From the NCBI RefSeq assembly GCF_033807575.1, contig NC_084708.1:7650501-7714500 (forward strand): a stretch of 64,000 nucleotides of DNA, given 5' to 3'. This document shows, in pieces, positions 1 through 15,584 of the stretch (position 1 is its first letter; the number at the start of each line of letters is the position of its first letter). Origin of the DNA: Cydia pomonella (lineage: Eukaryota > Arthropoda > Insecta > Lepidoptera > Tortricidae). The position numbers and the translations under genes are program-made. The notes under the pieces were generated by a model. That model saw nothing but the letters and a program-made list of their open reading frames with translations. It did not search any database and had not been told where the DNA came from.

Positions 1-499
1 GAAGGGTTCTTATGCTTCAAGTGCAATAAAGAGTTTTTCGTCTGAAATTCCAACAAAAATTCTGCTAGACTGTGCAATTTTGCGCATAAAGCATAAACCC
101 TTCTCTGATGGAAAACTATATTTGCTCATTAGCTACAGCTTACTAATTTAATTTAAAAATTGTAAACATCGTTCCAAAACCATTTGATAATCACATAATC
201 AAGTAACATTACTATGTTGTCAAATTGTTGCTCGCGAACCTCGTACTATTTATGACATAAGCGTCATTCATTAATTCGACTTACTCATACATACAATGCG
301 TGGTTTCTGCGTACTACGAACTAGATAACGATGAGTAAACCATACAAGGAGGACAATCCTTACAATTGTACGTCAGCGTAACTAGTGACTCATGACCGCT
401 CACTATCAAGTTTTCGCGCACTTTTTCTTACGTCACTGCTCTGTTGACCGCGCGATGCAATATAGAAATCCATTATGCTTAATTAATCCGTTCGTCACG

Positions 500-585
500 T
501 AATTCCCCTATAAGAAATTTAAGCAAAACTATGGATAATTATGTCCGAAATAAACGATTTCATTTCATTTCATTTCATTTCATAA
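500..585 (+). repeat. LINE-like 3' tail with (ATTTC)n
   Basis: TTATGTCCGAAATAAACGAT followed by five ATTTC units (557-583). The tail TGTCCGAAATAAA also ends the remnant at 38588-38880. Confidence 0.55.
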
Positions 586-1045
586 GGGAAAACCACAGCT
601 ATTCTACAAATTTTGTTACAATAGAATCTGTGGGAAAACTTAGCGATTCACTTGTTTCATGGAAATGACTAAGAGTACCTATTTCGCAAAAGTAACGTCA
701 CAAGCGTTTCATAAAGTTTCGTTAGATTAGCTTTTATCTTGTTCCTGTGTTGTATCTAATATGACATTATACCTGTATCGTTATCACGGTTCGCAACCGG
801 TTCGCGCATTATCTACGCAACGCCGCGGCCACTAACGGTATCCTACTCCGAGTCCGAAGCACTCTTATACTAGTATAGGAGCCAGATGATGCTAGTTATA
901 GCAGAACTATATACTTAGTCCCAGATTGTATTCTGTACCTGATGTGTATGCATTTATATACTTTCTGTCCTAAATTTCGCAGTGCATTAGTATATACTGT
1001 AATGCTGTGTAATTTTGTTGTTAAAATAAAAAAATAAAAATAAAA

Positions 1046-1264
1046 TATAGTCTGTATCTTTAGGTATTTAAAAAAAGGTAGTTTTAATATTTATTGGTTA
1101 ACCAACCAAATACAAAACCACCTAGATCTGTCACTGAACGACCTGACTTTAAACCTACATTATTTGATCATGTAATGTTTTCATCTACCCTCAGCTGCCT
1201 TAAGAAGCCATTTGAGGGTAGATTTTGTTTACCTTTTTTTAAATACCTAAAGATACAGACTATA
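1046..1264. mobile_element. MITE with perfect 35-bp inverted ends
   Basis: Arms 1046-1080 and 1230-1264 are exact reverse complements (TATAGTCTGTATCTTTAGGT...). An inner pair CTACCCTCA/TGAGGGTAG nests inside. The 84-aa frame starting at 1094 is a by-product. Confidence 0.85.
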
Positions 1265-3299
1265 CGTATAGCTGGAAGAGATCCCTCAAAGGGCTATGTT
1301 CTTCGCTATCCTAATTGTATGTTACTTTTAGTGTCTGTTTTTGTATGACTATAAAGCTGACTAGCTGCAGAGAAAGGTGATTTCTATGCTTTTGGGGCCA
1401 CCTCTCTCTGCAGCTGACTGTACCATAACGCTACTACTACCTCCACCGCTATACTACAATTGTTTCCTTTATGCTGTTTCAGTTAATTAATTTGAATAAA
1501 AACCGGAGAATGGTCAACCTTAGCGCTTTCGATAACTTTTAAAAATATTTAAATGAGCAAAATGTGCAAATTGATACGTTATCGTATGTCTTTACTTTCT
1601 TAGTACTAAATTGGTTAATGAATGTTTTATTAAAAGGAAGCTAAATTCGTTAAACCCTTACAATCCTTAACATGGTTAATACATTAAAATATTTTATGCT
1701 TATTGTATGTATATCTACCTATTTCTTGTAACAAGTTAGAAGAACTCAAGAAATGTAAAACGTTTTTTTCGATAAGTCTATACACGATAAATAGATATTT
1801 TCTTCGTATTATTATTTATTATTCATGTATTCGGTTCCTCTTCCTTGTAACATTAAAGCTTCTGTATTCCCACATCGTCGTCAACGTCAAGACTACATTT
1901 AGAATTCTATATGAACGTTGAATCCACGTACAAAAAGTTTTAGAATGCTGACAAGTACATATTTATAATTTCTAGGCTTCATTTGGGTCGTAATACTGAT
2001 AACTCATTTCTTTATTATTATATATGATACATAGGTCTACTGTGCTAGTAAATAATATGTATCTTTCTCTCTCCTTTTCCTAGTCGTTCTAATGATCGTG
2101 ATTCGAGACCATATTCCTTGTGTTGTGAATAGACCGCCTCTTATAGACTGCATTTAGCAACAATCTTGATTGGGTCTTTCAAAACCAGTGATATTTTGTC
2201 TCTATCGCGTTTGTCGTCTACAGATCCAACTATAATTCTTTAGACAATGCTTAGGTCCATGACTTCATGATATATATCTCTTGAGAGGTCGCTGTTTCTT
2301 TCCCCATCCCCAACTCGTTTGGAAACGCCAAGTTCATTTAAATTAGGCAATATTACCTAATAGACTTATCCTCGTGCCGCCCACCAAGATATATGACATA
2401 TGGCCGAATTTAATGGTTATTTCCGAGAATATCCTTGTTCTTTATAAATGTGATTATATTTTCTGGCACTGCACAAGTTCTGGGCTTCACATTGCGCGTG
2501 TCACTAATGGCCTGACCGGTTGCTTTATTGGCTTACTTATGACTTCCCAAGTAATTCAGCGTAAATTGCCACCATATTCTAGCAGCAGTTCATTACCATC
2601 GTATAATTTAAAGTCCTGTGTGACATTTGCCGGTCAGCTGCTAGTATTAAAACGTAGACTGACAGTAGGCATAGGGTATGTAATGGCTAGTACATGGTTT
2701 AGCAGCTTGTATGTAGCGCGTGCCACAGGCAGGTGCCGCGCCGGCTGCTTCCCCACCTGTCACTACAAGCTGCTTACTAGTCTTTGTTTCTACTTTACCA
2801 CCCCACCACCCCTGAAAAATCAAGACCCTTCAAAGCGCATCTGTCCTCTTAAACCAGTTTCATAGTTTAAAGGATCTTCCGGAAGTAGTTATTTACGCAT
2901 TATACGTTACAAGTATTCAAACTTGAATAATTAAAAAAAACGAGCTAGTCCGACGGTCAGTCACTGGCTAGCTCGCATCATGCAGGCTCAAATGACATTT
3001 AATTAACTTATCGGTCAATGCTTGCTGTATCTAGTATAATTGCATACGTTATTAGTCAGTGTAGTAAATAAAGAGACGTAGAAAGCGATAAAATTTCCCG
3101 AGTGCGCTCGCTCGTTGGCGGTTTAATTGCGTTTGGTGGGTAATTTCACCATTACCGGCCAGCTTTTCCGGTGATCTGTGCCGTGTTTAACTTGTGCAAC
3201 GGTTTCTCTCAAATATTTGCTCGTCGGTCAGGTTAAATTGGTGTTCCCTACCTGTTACAGTAACGCTCAACAATATATTGCCGACATATAGTTTTATTT

Positions 3300-3475
3300 T
3301 AATACTTTTTTAAATGCGTTCATGGTCTATTAGGCATGTGAAGTTTGTAGACACCTTGAAAAAGATCTGGGCCGTGCCGTGTATGACATTTAGGAGACTT
3401 TCATGTTGTATAAATGTCATTTTCTGTACACAGTTTGTCAATAAAGTGTTTCTATTCTATCCTATTCTTTTCCCT
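3300..3475 (+). repeat. Retroelement-like 3' tail
   Basis: Ends CAATAAAGTGTTTCTATTCT then ATCCTATTC. A similar tail (CAATAAAGATTTCTATTCTA) is at 49681-49710. This suggests two insertions of a related non-LTR element. Confidence 0.4.
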
Positions 3476-4549
3476 GATTTTCTTCGAGACATAGAGATGA
3501 TTTTGTTTATTAAAATATTACTAACGGTTATGCAGAACATGTAGGTAACTAGGTACAGGTGCTTTATATTCTCGAATGTTTTTATGTTATGTAAAGGTAT
3601 GGATGGGTACTGTTAGGATGAATAATGCGATTAATGCGACATCAAAATTGTAAATGTTAGGGACGGCAGACGGGTATTTTTATGCGATTCGCGAATGGCA
3701 AGTTTAATGCACTTTTTGTTGACGGCGGCGCGTGCCACGTTAGCGCGTGCAATTAACAGGATGATGCACTTTGTTGTTTACAACAGTCCCCGGACCAGTC
3801 TTCTCTTCTCATACAAACCGGTGTAAGTGTGGTCTCCGATTATCAATATTTGCTACGTATTTCGAGCTCAGGGTTATACTAGAGTAGGGACGTTCGTACG
3901 GTCGAAACAAATTGCTTAAAAATTAGGTAACTAGTGGAAGCTAGCTTTGCAATTTTTGCAAATCAATGTCATTCTCGTTGTTTGTTCTGGAACTGTTTTT
4001 AAATGTAGAATATGTGGAAAATCTCAAATGTATGCCTATAAATAAAACATGCTTACAATATGGCCTCTAAAAACTTTATAAATAGAAAACTATTGTCGAT
4101 AGATATAAAAATATGTATGTGTTGATCTGACAGCAGCCCCTCGCTTACATACGTTATGAGTACCTAATTGAATATCTGATACATGATACTCAAATAGTTA
4201 TTCTTTATTTTCCCAGTTCAAAACATAAACATATTTGAATATTAATATACCTATTACTTCTACATATTATCTAAAGACAAATAATATTTAAAATTTCAAA
4301 GATGATTCTTATTTGATCATACTATGAAGAGTATGAATTATGACCTTTTCGCGTCACAAATTACACAACAGATCATAGAATTAGACAAGGCAAAGTCCGC
4401 CAGTTAGCAACAGAGTAGCGGCAAAACCGGAATTTAGTTACGGAGCATCTAACTCTCCGCCGGTATGCGAAAAACCATAACGCAACTAGCGGTGCGCGAG
4501 TTCAATCTGTAGATGTAATTGTAAATTAGCTTGGTGTAGTAGCTTTAGG

Positions 4550-5100
4550 GGGCCAGTGCATCTCGCGCGGGTGTGGCGGGGTCTTCGATCGGGCCTGGGC
4601 CAAGTCACGTACGCACTCTACGCACAAACCTGCGCGGGCCCGCGCGCGCACCGCTCGCAGCTCTCGAAGGGCGTATGCATTATTAGCTAGGACTCTATTC
4701 TAATCGCTTGCAAAACCAGCATAAACACGCGCTTTATTTTCACATATTTCATAGTTACAGTTACACCGGTTAGCAACACTGATTCGCCAGCGCTCGTCAA
4801 ACATTAGAGAACACATAGCCCGGCCCCTTCCACTCGCCCCCGAATCTCCCTTCGCCCTTCGCGTTCGAGCTTAGCTCGTCTCGACGTTCCCACACCCCGG
4901 GGTGAGGGGCGCGTTTCTTCGATTATTACAAAACTCTAGTCCTGTGACGTAATTGGCGTTTTATTAAGAAGTGGGTCAGAAGAGGGCAGGCGTGCGGTCG
5001 TCGACACTAACGGCTCGCTATTTATACCTGCCGCGTAGTGCACCGGAACTCTGTGCACTCGCTGCATCCGAGCCGAGCGAGGCGCCCTGTCAATGACCTC
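4550..5100. promoter_or_regulatory. GC/CpG-rich patch, possible promoter
   Basis: CpG-dense blocks (GGGCCCGCGCGCGCACCGCT and the CCCCGGGGTGAGGGG region) break the AT-rich background. This could be the 5' end of Utx or of an unseen gene. No TATA box, start codon or exon can be tied to it. Confidence 0.2.
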
Positions 5101-8100
5101 CTTACCACGAACGCAAGCTTCCTACATCACCGAAATAACGCTCTCCTTGTTATAAGCTCGCTTAAACCCTTATTATCTCCACGGTTACCTGATACAGATA
5201 TATTCGAAAAATATTCTGTATTTCTCGTGTTTCCCAAGGAATTTCATTATTAAGACGCAATATTTGACGAAAATTGAATTACGGATTTTTCATAGTAAGA
5301 TTATAGAGGTTTAAATAAGGATAATGTAATATTTCATCCACGCGGACCTACTTTCAAACTGAGTCAAAGTTGCCTATTATTCTCCTACACAAACGATATC
5401 GTAGGGCGTCCATTGCGAAAGGGCATGCCGCAACCGGCTGCCCTTCGGCTTGGTTTACGTAAGAAAACTAAGCCCACATAACTAGGCTGGCTGTGTTCTC
5501 ATTACTTTTCGAGTGCAGGCTTTTCGAGCTCTTGGTCCAAACTATTGTAACTGTGATCTCAAGATCGGCAGCAAATTTGCATGATCAAAGAGAGGACTCA
5601 CACTGGTTTCTCAGCGCTGGACTTGACAAGCGGTTGTAATAGCACCCCTAAAGCCACCCACGCAGGGCGTGAACTCTGCGACCTACTTGCCCTAGTTTTT
5701 ACTCAAGATGGTGTTTACACGTGCTAAGCAAACACAAGCGCTTTTGTCTTTATAACGAGAAAACATCAGCTCCGAGATTCCATGCCTATATTTGAAGACA
5801 GGAAATGTTTGCTAAGCCGACGATGACGTGCGATTAGGAATTCATTGTCAATTCATTGCATGTGTGCAGGCCACGATTATGACTACGCCGTGGTATTCAT
5901 TAAAAAAGTAATTCGTTGTGACTAAGCTGAACTCCGCTTTCGTCGCAACACACTTTAGAAAAGTGCCATCGATTTTTTTTTTCTTATTTTTTTTTTAATT
6001 TATTTAGAAACCAAACAGTCGTATAAACATATCAACAATGCAATACAAACGATGTACCACAACAAAAGGAAAATACAACAAAAAGACCTGGAGGTTCATA
6101 AATTATAAATTATGTTAACTGAAATAAATATAGTTATATAGCTACTTAATGCAAATTTTTGAATCTGATAGAAAAAATAACTGATATCTGTACTTATATA
6201 TTAAAACAACTTACTTTTAACTATATTTTTTAGACTAGCCAACGAATTTTGAAAACAATCTACTTCGAATAGATTTTTATTATAGTAACTAGGAACTCGT
6301 CTGAAAAAGGTATGCCTTTATGCGGTATTTTCTAATGATTCACATTTAAAGTTTACTCTGGTTGTATCCTCAGCAACTGCGTTGCAACTCCCAACTGTTC
6401 GACGCTTTTCGACATTATCTTCTGCATTGCGAATAGTCTTGAACATCATCTTTTACGAAACCATTTGGTATATATATAATCTAAATTTCTTGGTATTCTG
6501 CCTTTAATCAGGAGTATCAGGACATTGCAAAGCAATAAATTCCCTAGTCGTAGAGAAATAGTTTACATGGTTTCTTCGTAGGTACTTACCTTCGCCAAAA
6601 TTTTTCATTTTTCCAAAAGTATTTTATATCGGGTAGGTTTTTATTTCTGTAATTAAATTTAAGGATTGTTTGTCAACTACTAACCTAACTTTACCAATTT
6701 TCCCCGAACAAATTTTAGCAACCGTACAATACAAACGCAGACGTTACGCAAGCGCGGTCAAATTCTCCAATTGTCTGTACGGCGTACGTCCGCATTGCTC
6801 GGTCGCAATTCGGTCGCAAGTGCCTGCCACGCTGGAATTTCCGCGAAATGTTGCATACGTCACGAGTCACGTGGTCGCGGGCGCGCCGGTACGTCACGCA
6901 CAAGGCCGACTGACGACCGGCTAAATACGGTCATGACCATTATGTATAATACTAATTAATTAGCATCACTTCTAATTTGTATTTAGAGCCTCATCTTCCT
7001 ACAATATTATTTTATTGATTCGATTATGGCCATCCGTAATCCCATCCATGTTAAGGAACCCTTTTACGCATAAACTGGTGGAAAAAGTAGGATAATATTA
7101 TACTTATGGTTTACCATGTAAATTAATACATACGGCTCCTATTCATCTTGGCAATCATCTTCTAAAGGGGTAATATGGGGATGATGCAAATGTGCTTGGA
7201 AGTGCTAAATAGTGACTCGGACGAAATCGAGAGAAAAAGCTAATAAACAATATTTCGCCAATAGGAATTTGTATTGTAAGTCTGTCTACGACGTGGAGAA
7301 GTGAGGGAACGCCGCAATAACACTCGAGTTGCAACTTCGCTGAAGTTTTGACACAAAATTGTGTTGCCTTTGGACTTCAGAGTCGTCTATGGTGCCCATA
7401 ATATGTAAAACAAACTACTTATGTTCCAAACTGTTGGTTCGAAGCATGAACACTGCACAAAAGGATCAATATTTCACCCCAAGGATTCTGCAATTCATGC
7501 TGCAGACAAGTAAAATAAATGAAGCATGAATTTTCGTCGAACCATCAAATATTTACGAATTCCATTTACAGTACTTTACGCTATTAAGTATTCTCTCAAT
7601 GTTTCCATGGAAACTTCGTAGTAACACAGCCAGTAAGTTTTCTAAGTAACGTAGAATTAATTGTCGACTACTTAGCATCAGATTCATGTGCCAATTGTGT
7701 CTCTTATCGGTTTTTACGTAATAGCGACGAATTTGCGTTTATCTGAAGTATAATAATTATATAGACATTGTATAATTCATCAGTTTCATCAGGCGTGGCC
7801 TAAAGAGCCACCACAAATATAATAACTATTTTTTTTTACTTAACCTTGAAACGTATTCTCTATGATAATGTAATGTCGAAGGTGTACCTACGTGTATAGT
7901 GTCTGTGTCGATATAATGAGTGTCTGACATTGTACCAACCCCTATTGTATTGTGGTTCTGGGAGTCAGCATTATGCTTTCAAAATTGAATATGGAATTAT
8001 TGGGTAGCGTAAATTTTACAATTGGACGCAGATGTGTGTCTTTTTAATGTTTTTTGTAAGTGTACTATAATTGGCAATCAAACGAACTTCTTGAAGTGAA

Positions 8101-11100
8101 GTTCGATCGATATTATACGAGTCACTTCATTTGAAGATATAAATGTACAGCAAATAGAACGATAACAAGCATGCACGAATCGGAAATTAGTCATATGAAA
8201 TTGCGGTTCTTAACAAAATTTTAGTTGTTATGTTATCTGTTTCGTCACTGTAATTCACTGCTATAAATTTGAATTACCTAAGTACGACTTTTAATGAGTC
8301 TTGCGTAGTTCTGACGCCAACGGGGGAAATACCTGAAAGATAACATGTAATAAATAACTTTCAAGTAAAACACGCATTTACGTTTTTTTACAACCATGAA
8401 TGGCTAAAACAATGCGATAAGATAACGCATGTTGTAAAAAACGTTAAACGCATGCGATAAACCAAACATTGAATTTGACTAAATATTCGAAACTACTGCA
8501 GTGCGTACGTGATCTCAGAAAGTTCTCACGGATGTCGATCCGTACTTACTTACCATCTTACCGTCACGTTGTACGCACAATAGGCATTAGAAAGCGGCTT
8601 GTGACCGCAAAAAGGGAGCAAATGGAAAGGGCTCAGTGCCGCGGTGAGTCGAAACTTCGCCGTATTGCGAGATGAGGTTACGTCAGTATCGAGCGGGCTC
8701 CGCCCCCGCGAGCCCCGCGAAGGGCCCTGCAACGTTACGATTGTCTACCGAGCAGTTCAGCAGCACCAGTGTAACTGTGACCTCAACATTCAATACATCT
8801 ATAAGTAATTAGACAGGGCATTAATGCTGGTTTATCTAAGCTCGGTAGCGTTTGGAATAAGATCCGTGCACGCACGATATGCGTGTGACTACTATCGTAT
8901 GCTATACTGCCCCGGCTTTTGTTTGATGAACAATCTATGACGTAAACCTAAAATTGTCGTCTACAAAGGGTTGAACCCTTCCGATGCCGTAGGGATGGGG
9001 CAGAGCTTTTAATTCAGCTGCATGTAAATAAGTATTGGACTTGTTACGACACTTGTGAACCGGGAATCGTATGGGGTAGTTATCAAGGGCACTCCGCCGT
9101 TGTAATGTAATAATAGCGCAGAATGTTCAGTTCTTTTGGTGTTAGGGGAAGTACATTTTGCATAATTTCAAGCGCGCTTGCATCATACACTAATAAACTA
9201 TTTCACGCACCGTTTATTAGGTAAAAAAACTGGCGTGAACTCGTTAACGCGAACGGCATTTAAGTAATTAACAGTACCTACTTACTGTCCACGCTTTCTT
9301 TCGCTTTCGCTTCTTAATTCATATCATACTTGCTGCATCATTCATTTAGTAATCACACAAAAACAGTAGTCGTTCAATGTGTTTATCTATTATCCAACGT
9401 CTGTGGCGCAGCTCCCAGGGAACCTGTTCATCAGTGGCGTGGTCTGCATAATGTTGCGGTTTTTATTAGTGTCATATCATGCTCGATGCATGTGCAGCTG
9501 TCGTCGCTTCCGCATAGCCGCGTCGAGGCGAGGACTCGACAGTTGAGACGTTTGCTACTATTATTAAACTAACAAAATCTACACTACTAGCCAATGGATT
9601 GGAAATATAGCGAAAACTATCTGTGTTCCCGACATGAATATGATAATTTGGCATATTTAGCAGGTACCATTTTGAAAATTGACGATATAACGGATGCAGA
9701 AAGATCGTGTTATTGTTTCCTTCCGTTGCAATGCAATTTTGTCATGATCATTTCTAGTGTTGATAGAACACTACAAAAGGCCACTTAGCCTATTCTCCTT
9801 TGATAGCCCCTTGTGCATTCGTTTACCATGCCATCGGTCTTTCAACTTTCCTTTATCTTCAACTCGCTCTATGACTATATTTGTATCCCTAGCTTGGTAT
9901 ATTTTGTGTCAACCAGCATATTCAAGGACTCTTTAAAGTTATTAACCGCTAAACTAAACCCACCTTTCTACTCAAGATTACTCATTGTACTTGTATCTAA
10001 TCTAAGTAGGCAATACATATTGTTCTCTAAGGAACTATGTACAACGTTTCATTGCACGCCTGACCTAGATGTTAAAATAGATAAGTTTAATACAATAGCT
10101 ATACTTGGCTCAGGCATCTAGTACCGTAAGGATGGCTCCAGCAAGCTGCATCTAAGACGCAAGGCTGCACTTATACAGGTTGACGATAACGAGCTTGACT
10201 TGTTAGTGTTTCCTTGCTTTAACGTTTCATTTCACAACGCTATACCTATGTTTTCATTCATATAATACGTATTTGTAGCATTCGTGATTGTTCTACAAAT
10301 TACTACAAACAATACAATGCGCTAGGCAATTGGTATCTGTAATGTGTTTAAATTAGACATGAATAGCCTTTAAATGGGTCACCGCGGCTAGACTGAGTTG
10401 AATAGGCCAAGTTTTTCTCAAATTGAACACTTCGTTTAAAATTCTAAACTGTGCCAATATTGAAAATAGTTTGCACATACATTGCATATTAGAGTTAGGT
10501 AGGTACTTATAAGTCGAATCGCACGAAAGTGGGTCAACTGGTATGACGCCAGCCGATAAACGAGCCCTCGCCCGACCATTATCAATTTTGTCCGAAGTAC
10601 CGCGCGAGTCGTGTTTGTTTTCAGTTTGCAATCGCTTTAGTTTGCAAAATAAACATTGATATCCACTACGATCGAATCCAACTGCCTGTAGGCCGGCTTG
10701 TTTCACACTCGTTTTACTTCACTATCTTTATGGTTTTTACGTTATGAAAACTATTCTTACAAACTATTTTTAAACTAGATATGAAAGAATGACGGACAAG
10801 GTATTGAATGACGCTTATACCAATTTTTAACACGTATGTGCTCGAAAAACGTTGCCAACTTGCTTAAATTAAGAAACGTTTTCATTTTAATGATTAAGTA
10901 GCTAACACAATCCGTAAAATCGAATTTTACGCATATTTCATCAATTGCCTTGAAGAAACATTCACATGAATAGTAGGTAACTAGGTAGAGACTACGTATA
11001 GTTTACATGTTGTAGCAGCCATACGTGTATCGTATAGAATGGCATTGCGTTTGTGGTGCATACAATTTGCGTTGCACTGTTGCCGTGGAGCCAAGGCCGT

Positions 11101-14100
11101 GATGCAATATGGTCAGGTGAATTGTGAGTTGCTGAGTGCATCGTATAATTGCATTGTGCGGGACGACGCTCTACTTTCGTTTTAGAATGTTTACTAACAA
11201 AGTTCAGTTTATTTTGGGTTACAGACAAACACACATTTCATAATTGTATTCTAAAACAGATCTTTTCATTATGTCGAAGAATTTGAGATCCCACAAATTT
11301 ATGGAATGCCCTTAGTGCTCTCGTAATCTTGGACACGCCAAATATTCGTGTTTGGGTGATCTGTTCAGATTTACAATTTATATTTATGTGTTTAGATTGT
11401 TGTCTGGACTTCCTCGCAAGGATTCGTTCGCAATTCGCTAATTGTGTTAGCGTGTTCCAGTTTCAAGCGTCCTTGTTAATAGGGAAGTGGGTTATTAAGT
11501 GTCGCGTTGATTCGCCGGCGTGGGAAAGTCTCGTGCGGATCCCCGTGTTATTGTGAGGCGTCACGTACTGGTATACTTATGCTTACCGGGCGCAAGTGAA
11601 TTTCTCAAGCAAACCTGTGTCTTGAAATTATTGACAACTATATGCGAAGTTAGACAGCCCAATGCTAATTCGGTTGCGTCGATTGTTAATGGGACTACAC
11701 CTGGGCACAGCAGTACCTAGTGACAGCTTCAGTTATGTAAAGTGAATGCGATGTGATGACGACGGAACAGAATAGCGGCCCGTCCTTGAGCCGCGGCGAG
11801 TGCAGAACTAGGTCAGGCCAGCGGGTTCCCATTGCTCACTAATCGATCGAAGAGCCAGTCTAACAGCAGCCGCGAAATCCGTAAATACTAGCGTATACGG
11901 AACTCGCACTTATAATGGATTGCTCTGACAAGTGGCTGATGCGGTTGTTACGCCACAGTAATAACATCCCAGCTGCACCCCTCACCCCGCTCACTACCGC
12001 TAAACAGCTGTACTTCTGCTTATATGTCTCCTTTCACGTCAACATTCTTATGCTCCACGTCTTACAAATTGTACATATCCCAGCCCTACAAAGTCTTACA
12101 AACTGAGCACCGAAACATAAGTTTACTTAATGTTCATTCATGCCTTGAGCTCGGCGTAATCGATTCTTTTACGCTCCGCATTTGAATAGCAACGAGCGAA
12201 GGAGAGCATTTCGGATGTATAAATAGGGTACTGACTGTATACATAATTCGTTACCTGAGCGATAATGGCCGGGCAGGTAGCTCGGATTATAATCGATCCC
12301 TCTGCGTGTATGTATGTGGCTGTTTATTCCTCATATTATCCAGCAAGAGTTACGTTTTAGGGTTACGTCGTAATAGGCAAGCCTTATTTTGCCATCTCAG
12401 ACTGTCGACGGTTGTGCTTAGTGACCGAAGTCAGTACAATACAGTAAATACTAGAAAGCTGTAATAAAAAATGATTTAACCGATGTGCTAGACCGAACTG
12501 ATTCCATAAGAGCTCCGTGAACAGTGTTGTACGGAGCTCTAAAAATGAACTATTAATTCCACGATATTATAATAAAATAAAATTTTGTGGAGTACATATT
12601 TGTATCTACAATCGGGCATAGATTTAGGTAACCTAACCTATCCGTTATTTTAGGCTAAAGTTAGGAATTTAGACTTTTAGGAAAGAAACTACCTATGTAC
12701 CTATCTCTGAAAGTGTGAATTAATTATTATGCAGTGTGAAGTTGAGGGCCTGTTAATGACAAGAATAACGATGAGCGTTTAACCGCATTTAATTACACTT
12801 TATTAATATGCAATTCGTTCTTCATTAGCCCGGCCCGAGTGCCTTGTGCATTCACATTGCATTTGTATGCAACTGGTACCGGCTGTCTGTGTGCGTCAGG
12901 TGTTAGCACAATGACAAAGTTCTTTACGCGTAATATCTGTTCAGTTTTGTTTACACTAAACCACCTAACTACAGCCCAAATGGACTAAATTATTTCTCGA
13001 TGAGAAACTGGATATTGTAATAAATTATTAAAAGAAAATACATAACTATAGTCTATTTTTTATCCTGTAGACTAAAATGACATTTCATGTGTTGCTGGTT
13101 TTTTACGTCTTATAAATAGTGATGTGCTACAACCGGTACTAACCGAAAATAAACTATTGGGAGTTACTTATATAGGCATGTAACACCATTTTGAGGCATT
13201 TAGAAAGTTTGTATCCAGGTCTAAACACAATATTTCTAATATTTAAAAGCAATTTTATTGTAAGATTAACAGTCACCTCGAGGCTCATAATGCAATTTTT
13301 AAATGTTTGAGTGGATTAGTAGTGAGTAGATTTTATTTATTGTTTACTTCCTATCATGTAGTGAGTAGATTTCTTAAATTGTTTATTTTGAATCTAAAAT
13401 TATTTTAATATTTATCGGTTATTCACAAACCGAAATCAAAGATCAGCACTATTTGTTTTAAGCTGGTCACATTATTTCTACGTTTCACATTTGTGGTTGT
13501 CATTTTAGTCTACGGAATAAAAGAACAGACTATAGAAACGCATACTTAGCTACAACAACTATTATAGATTCGAAAGTGTTTTGTTTTAGACAGAAGTATC
13601 TTAAGGAATTTTTAAGGTGTAATTTAGTAATCAAATGAAACACAATCAAGTATTGGTTAGGCAAGTAACGGCCTGTTTTTACATTGATTAGTGTGAAGTG
13701 CGAGTACATACATTATCGAAAGTAGCAAAATTAAACTCGCACTTAAAAATAATCAGTGTGTAAACCGGCCCGGTAAGATGTTTTTGTTTCAATTACAAGA
13801 GTCATAAAAAACGTAAGCATCCTGATGAAAATTACGTAATTAGACAAAATTTCCAATCTCGCCCAACAGCGTTTTGAACAAAGAAAGTCTTTTCCACTTT
13901 TCGATATTTGTGGCTTCCTCCGGTGTGTAAGTTGAAAATTACTTTTGAATATTGCGTGACAGGACGCAATCATAAGTTATTACCGAGGAACAATGAATGC
14001 GAATAAGAAGCGAGCTGGAGTGTATGCCGAGCAGGGTCTGTATTCCCATTGTTATTCGAATACACGACATAGGTGAACCAGTACTATGTGTGATCTTCGA

Positions 14101-15584
14101 TTTCATGTACTTGTTACGGAGCACAAGGTCATGATTATATTGGATCGCCTGAGGTGATGTTCCTAGTCGGTAAGAAATGGGGAAGAACAACCCACCGCTG
14201 CGGGCGTGCGGTGAAAGCCCGGGCTCGTGTGTGTGTGTACGGTAATGATCATTTAATTTTAGTCATCGGTATCGGCGGCCACCGGATGCCATGCCTCCAC
14301 CTGCCTTCTTTGTTTCTACATGCAAATGTCAGCGGAGGTCATCTAAATAAAGGCGGTGTAGGCGCTACGACGGATTCGGCCGCGGTCTGTCTAGACGTTG
14401 CGTTGCATCGTCCGATCGATTGCACGGACGAGCCTCAGACGGTCACTGACCCCGCGCATCGGTGACGTTACGCTCCGCTGATGCGCTCCTAAATAACCTC
14501 ACGGATGTTACCACCGCTCCAATTGATTGCATTCCTTTTCGACCCACCCTCGCGTGCTCTCCCCGGACGATGACTTACTTAATTTTTATCCGTAAGATGC
14601 CAAGCGTCTTAGTTTATGCCTTATACTTATTCTCATAACACCATGACAGATCAATTCAATTCAGACGTGCTTTTACCTCACCTATATCTTGAGCATTTAA
14701 TTTTTTACCTTGCTTTAGTAGGTACAATAATCCAAGAGCAATACAATAAATCCTCAGCCGTAATGCAATCTCTTTCAATAAGTACCTCACAAAGCCGACC
14801 GGTTTAGGTTTTGGGTAGGATAGACAGAAATCGTAAAAGTTTTTGCTTGAGCATTGTACAGCGTCCGCTTTCTTTGAAGGCTTCTCGGGAATATGGAGAG
14901 CAAAAAAGCAAGTAAAGTTTTATTATCGAGCCGGGGTGTTATATGACCGTGTTGTAGTGAGTTTATTATGACAACAGATCGCCTGCCTCTTATTTACGTG
15001 TTGTCTAACCTTGGCGCGGTCAAGTTCAGCTGTTACTTTGACATTGTTTCATTTGTTTCGTTTCTCGACTTGTATTTTATATGGATATTATTAACAAATG
15101 AACCACTTTACTGCAAGCTATGCTTTGTTTCATACTTTGTCAGGAAAATATAACTAAACCATCAATTGTTTCAGACAATTTGCGGTTTTTCATGTGCTTC
15201 TGTAGTAAATATTCTAACGTTGAATATATTTACAAAGTAATAAACAAATGTGTACCATGTTTTAAATCGCTTCCTAACTAGACTTAACCATCAAAATACC
15301 AGAAGTGCCAGTAGAAGAGAGTGGGTGTTGCTACTTATGGTTGCCGGTCATAATCACGTAGCTTATCGAAAAGGCCCATTTAATAAAACCGGTAGAAGTT
15401 GGTAGTTAAACAAAATTAGTCAAAATATGGAAAAGAGTTGCAATATATGTATTGGATTATATTATTTAGATCGAATTAGTATATTGTCTTTCTTTCTATG
15501 CCTGGGTCGGACGAAATCACTGTCTTCGGACCACATGTAGTCAACCAGGCTAACGCTAACCTTACCCACCCTTAACACATGTAG

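Larger units (their letters stand above)
1265..15584. other. No recognised gene upstream of Utx exon a
   Basis: About 14.3 kb of mostly AT-rich DNA. The longest open frame (163 aa, 2374-2865, +) has no recognisable motif and its GC-rich part is a hairpin (AGCAGCTTGTA...TACAAGCTGCT). I looked for the missing Utx TPR exons (ending ...FQ-W before a donor) and did not find them. It may be Utx intron, intergenic DNA, or both. Confidence 0.55.

Noticed and set aside
2374..2865. 163-aa plus-strand frame
   Set aside because: No recognisable domain, no biased codon use, and part of it is an inverted repeat; likely chance.
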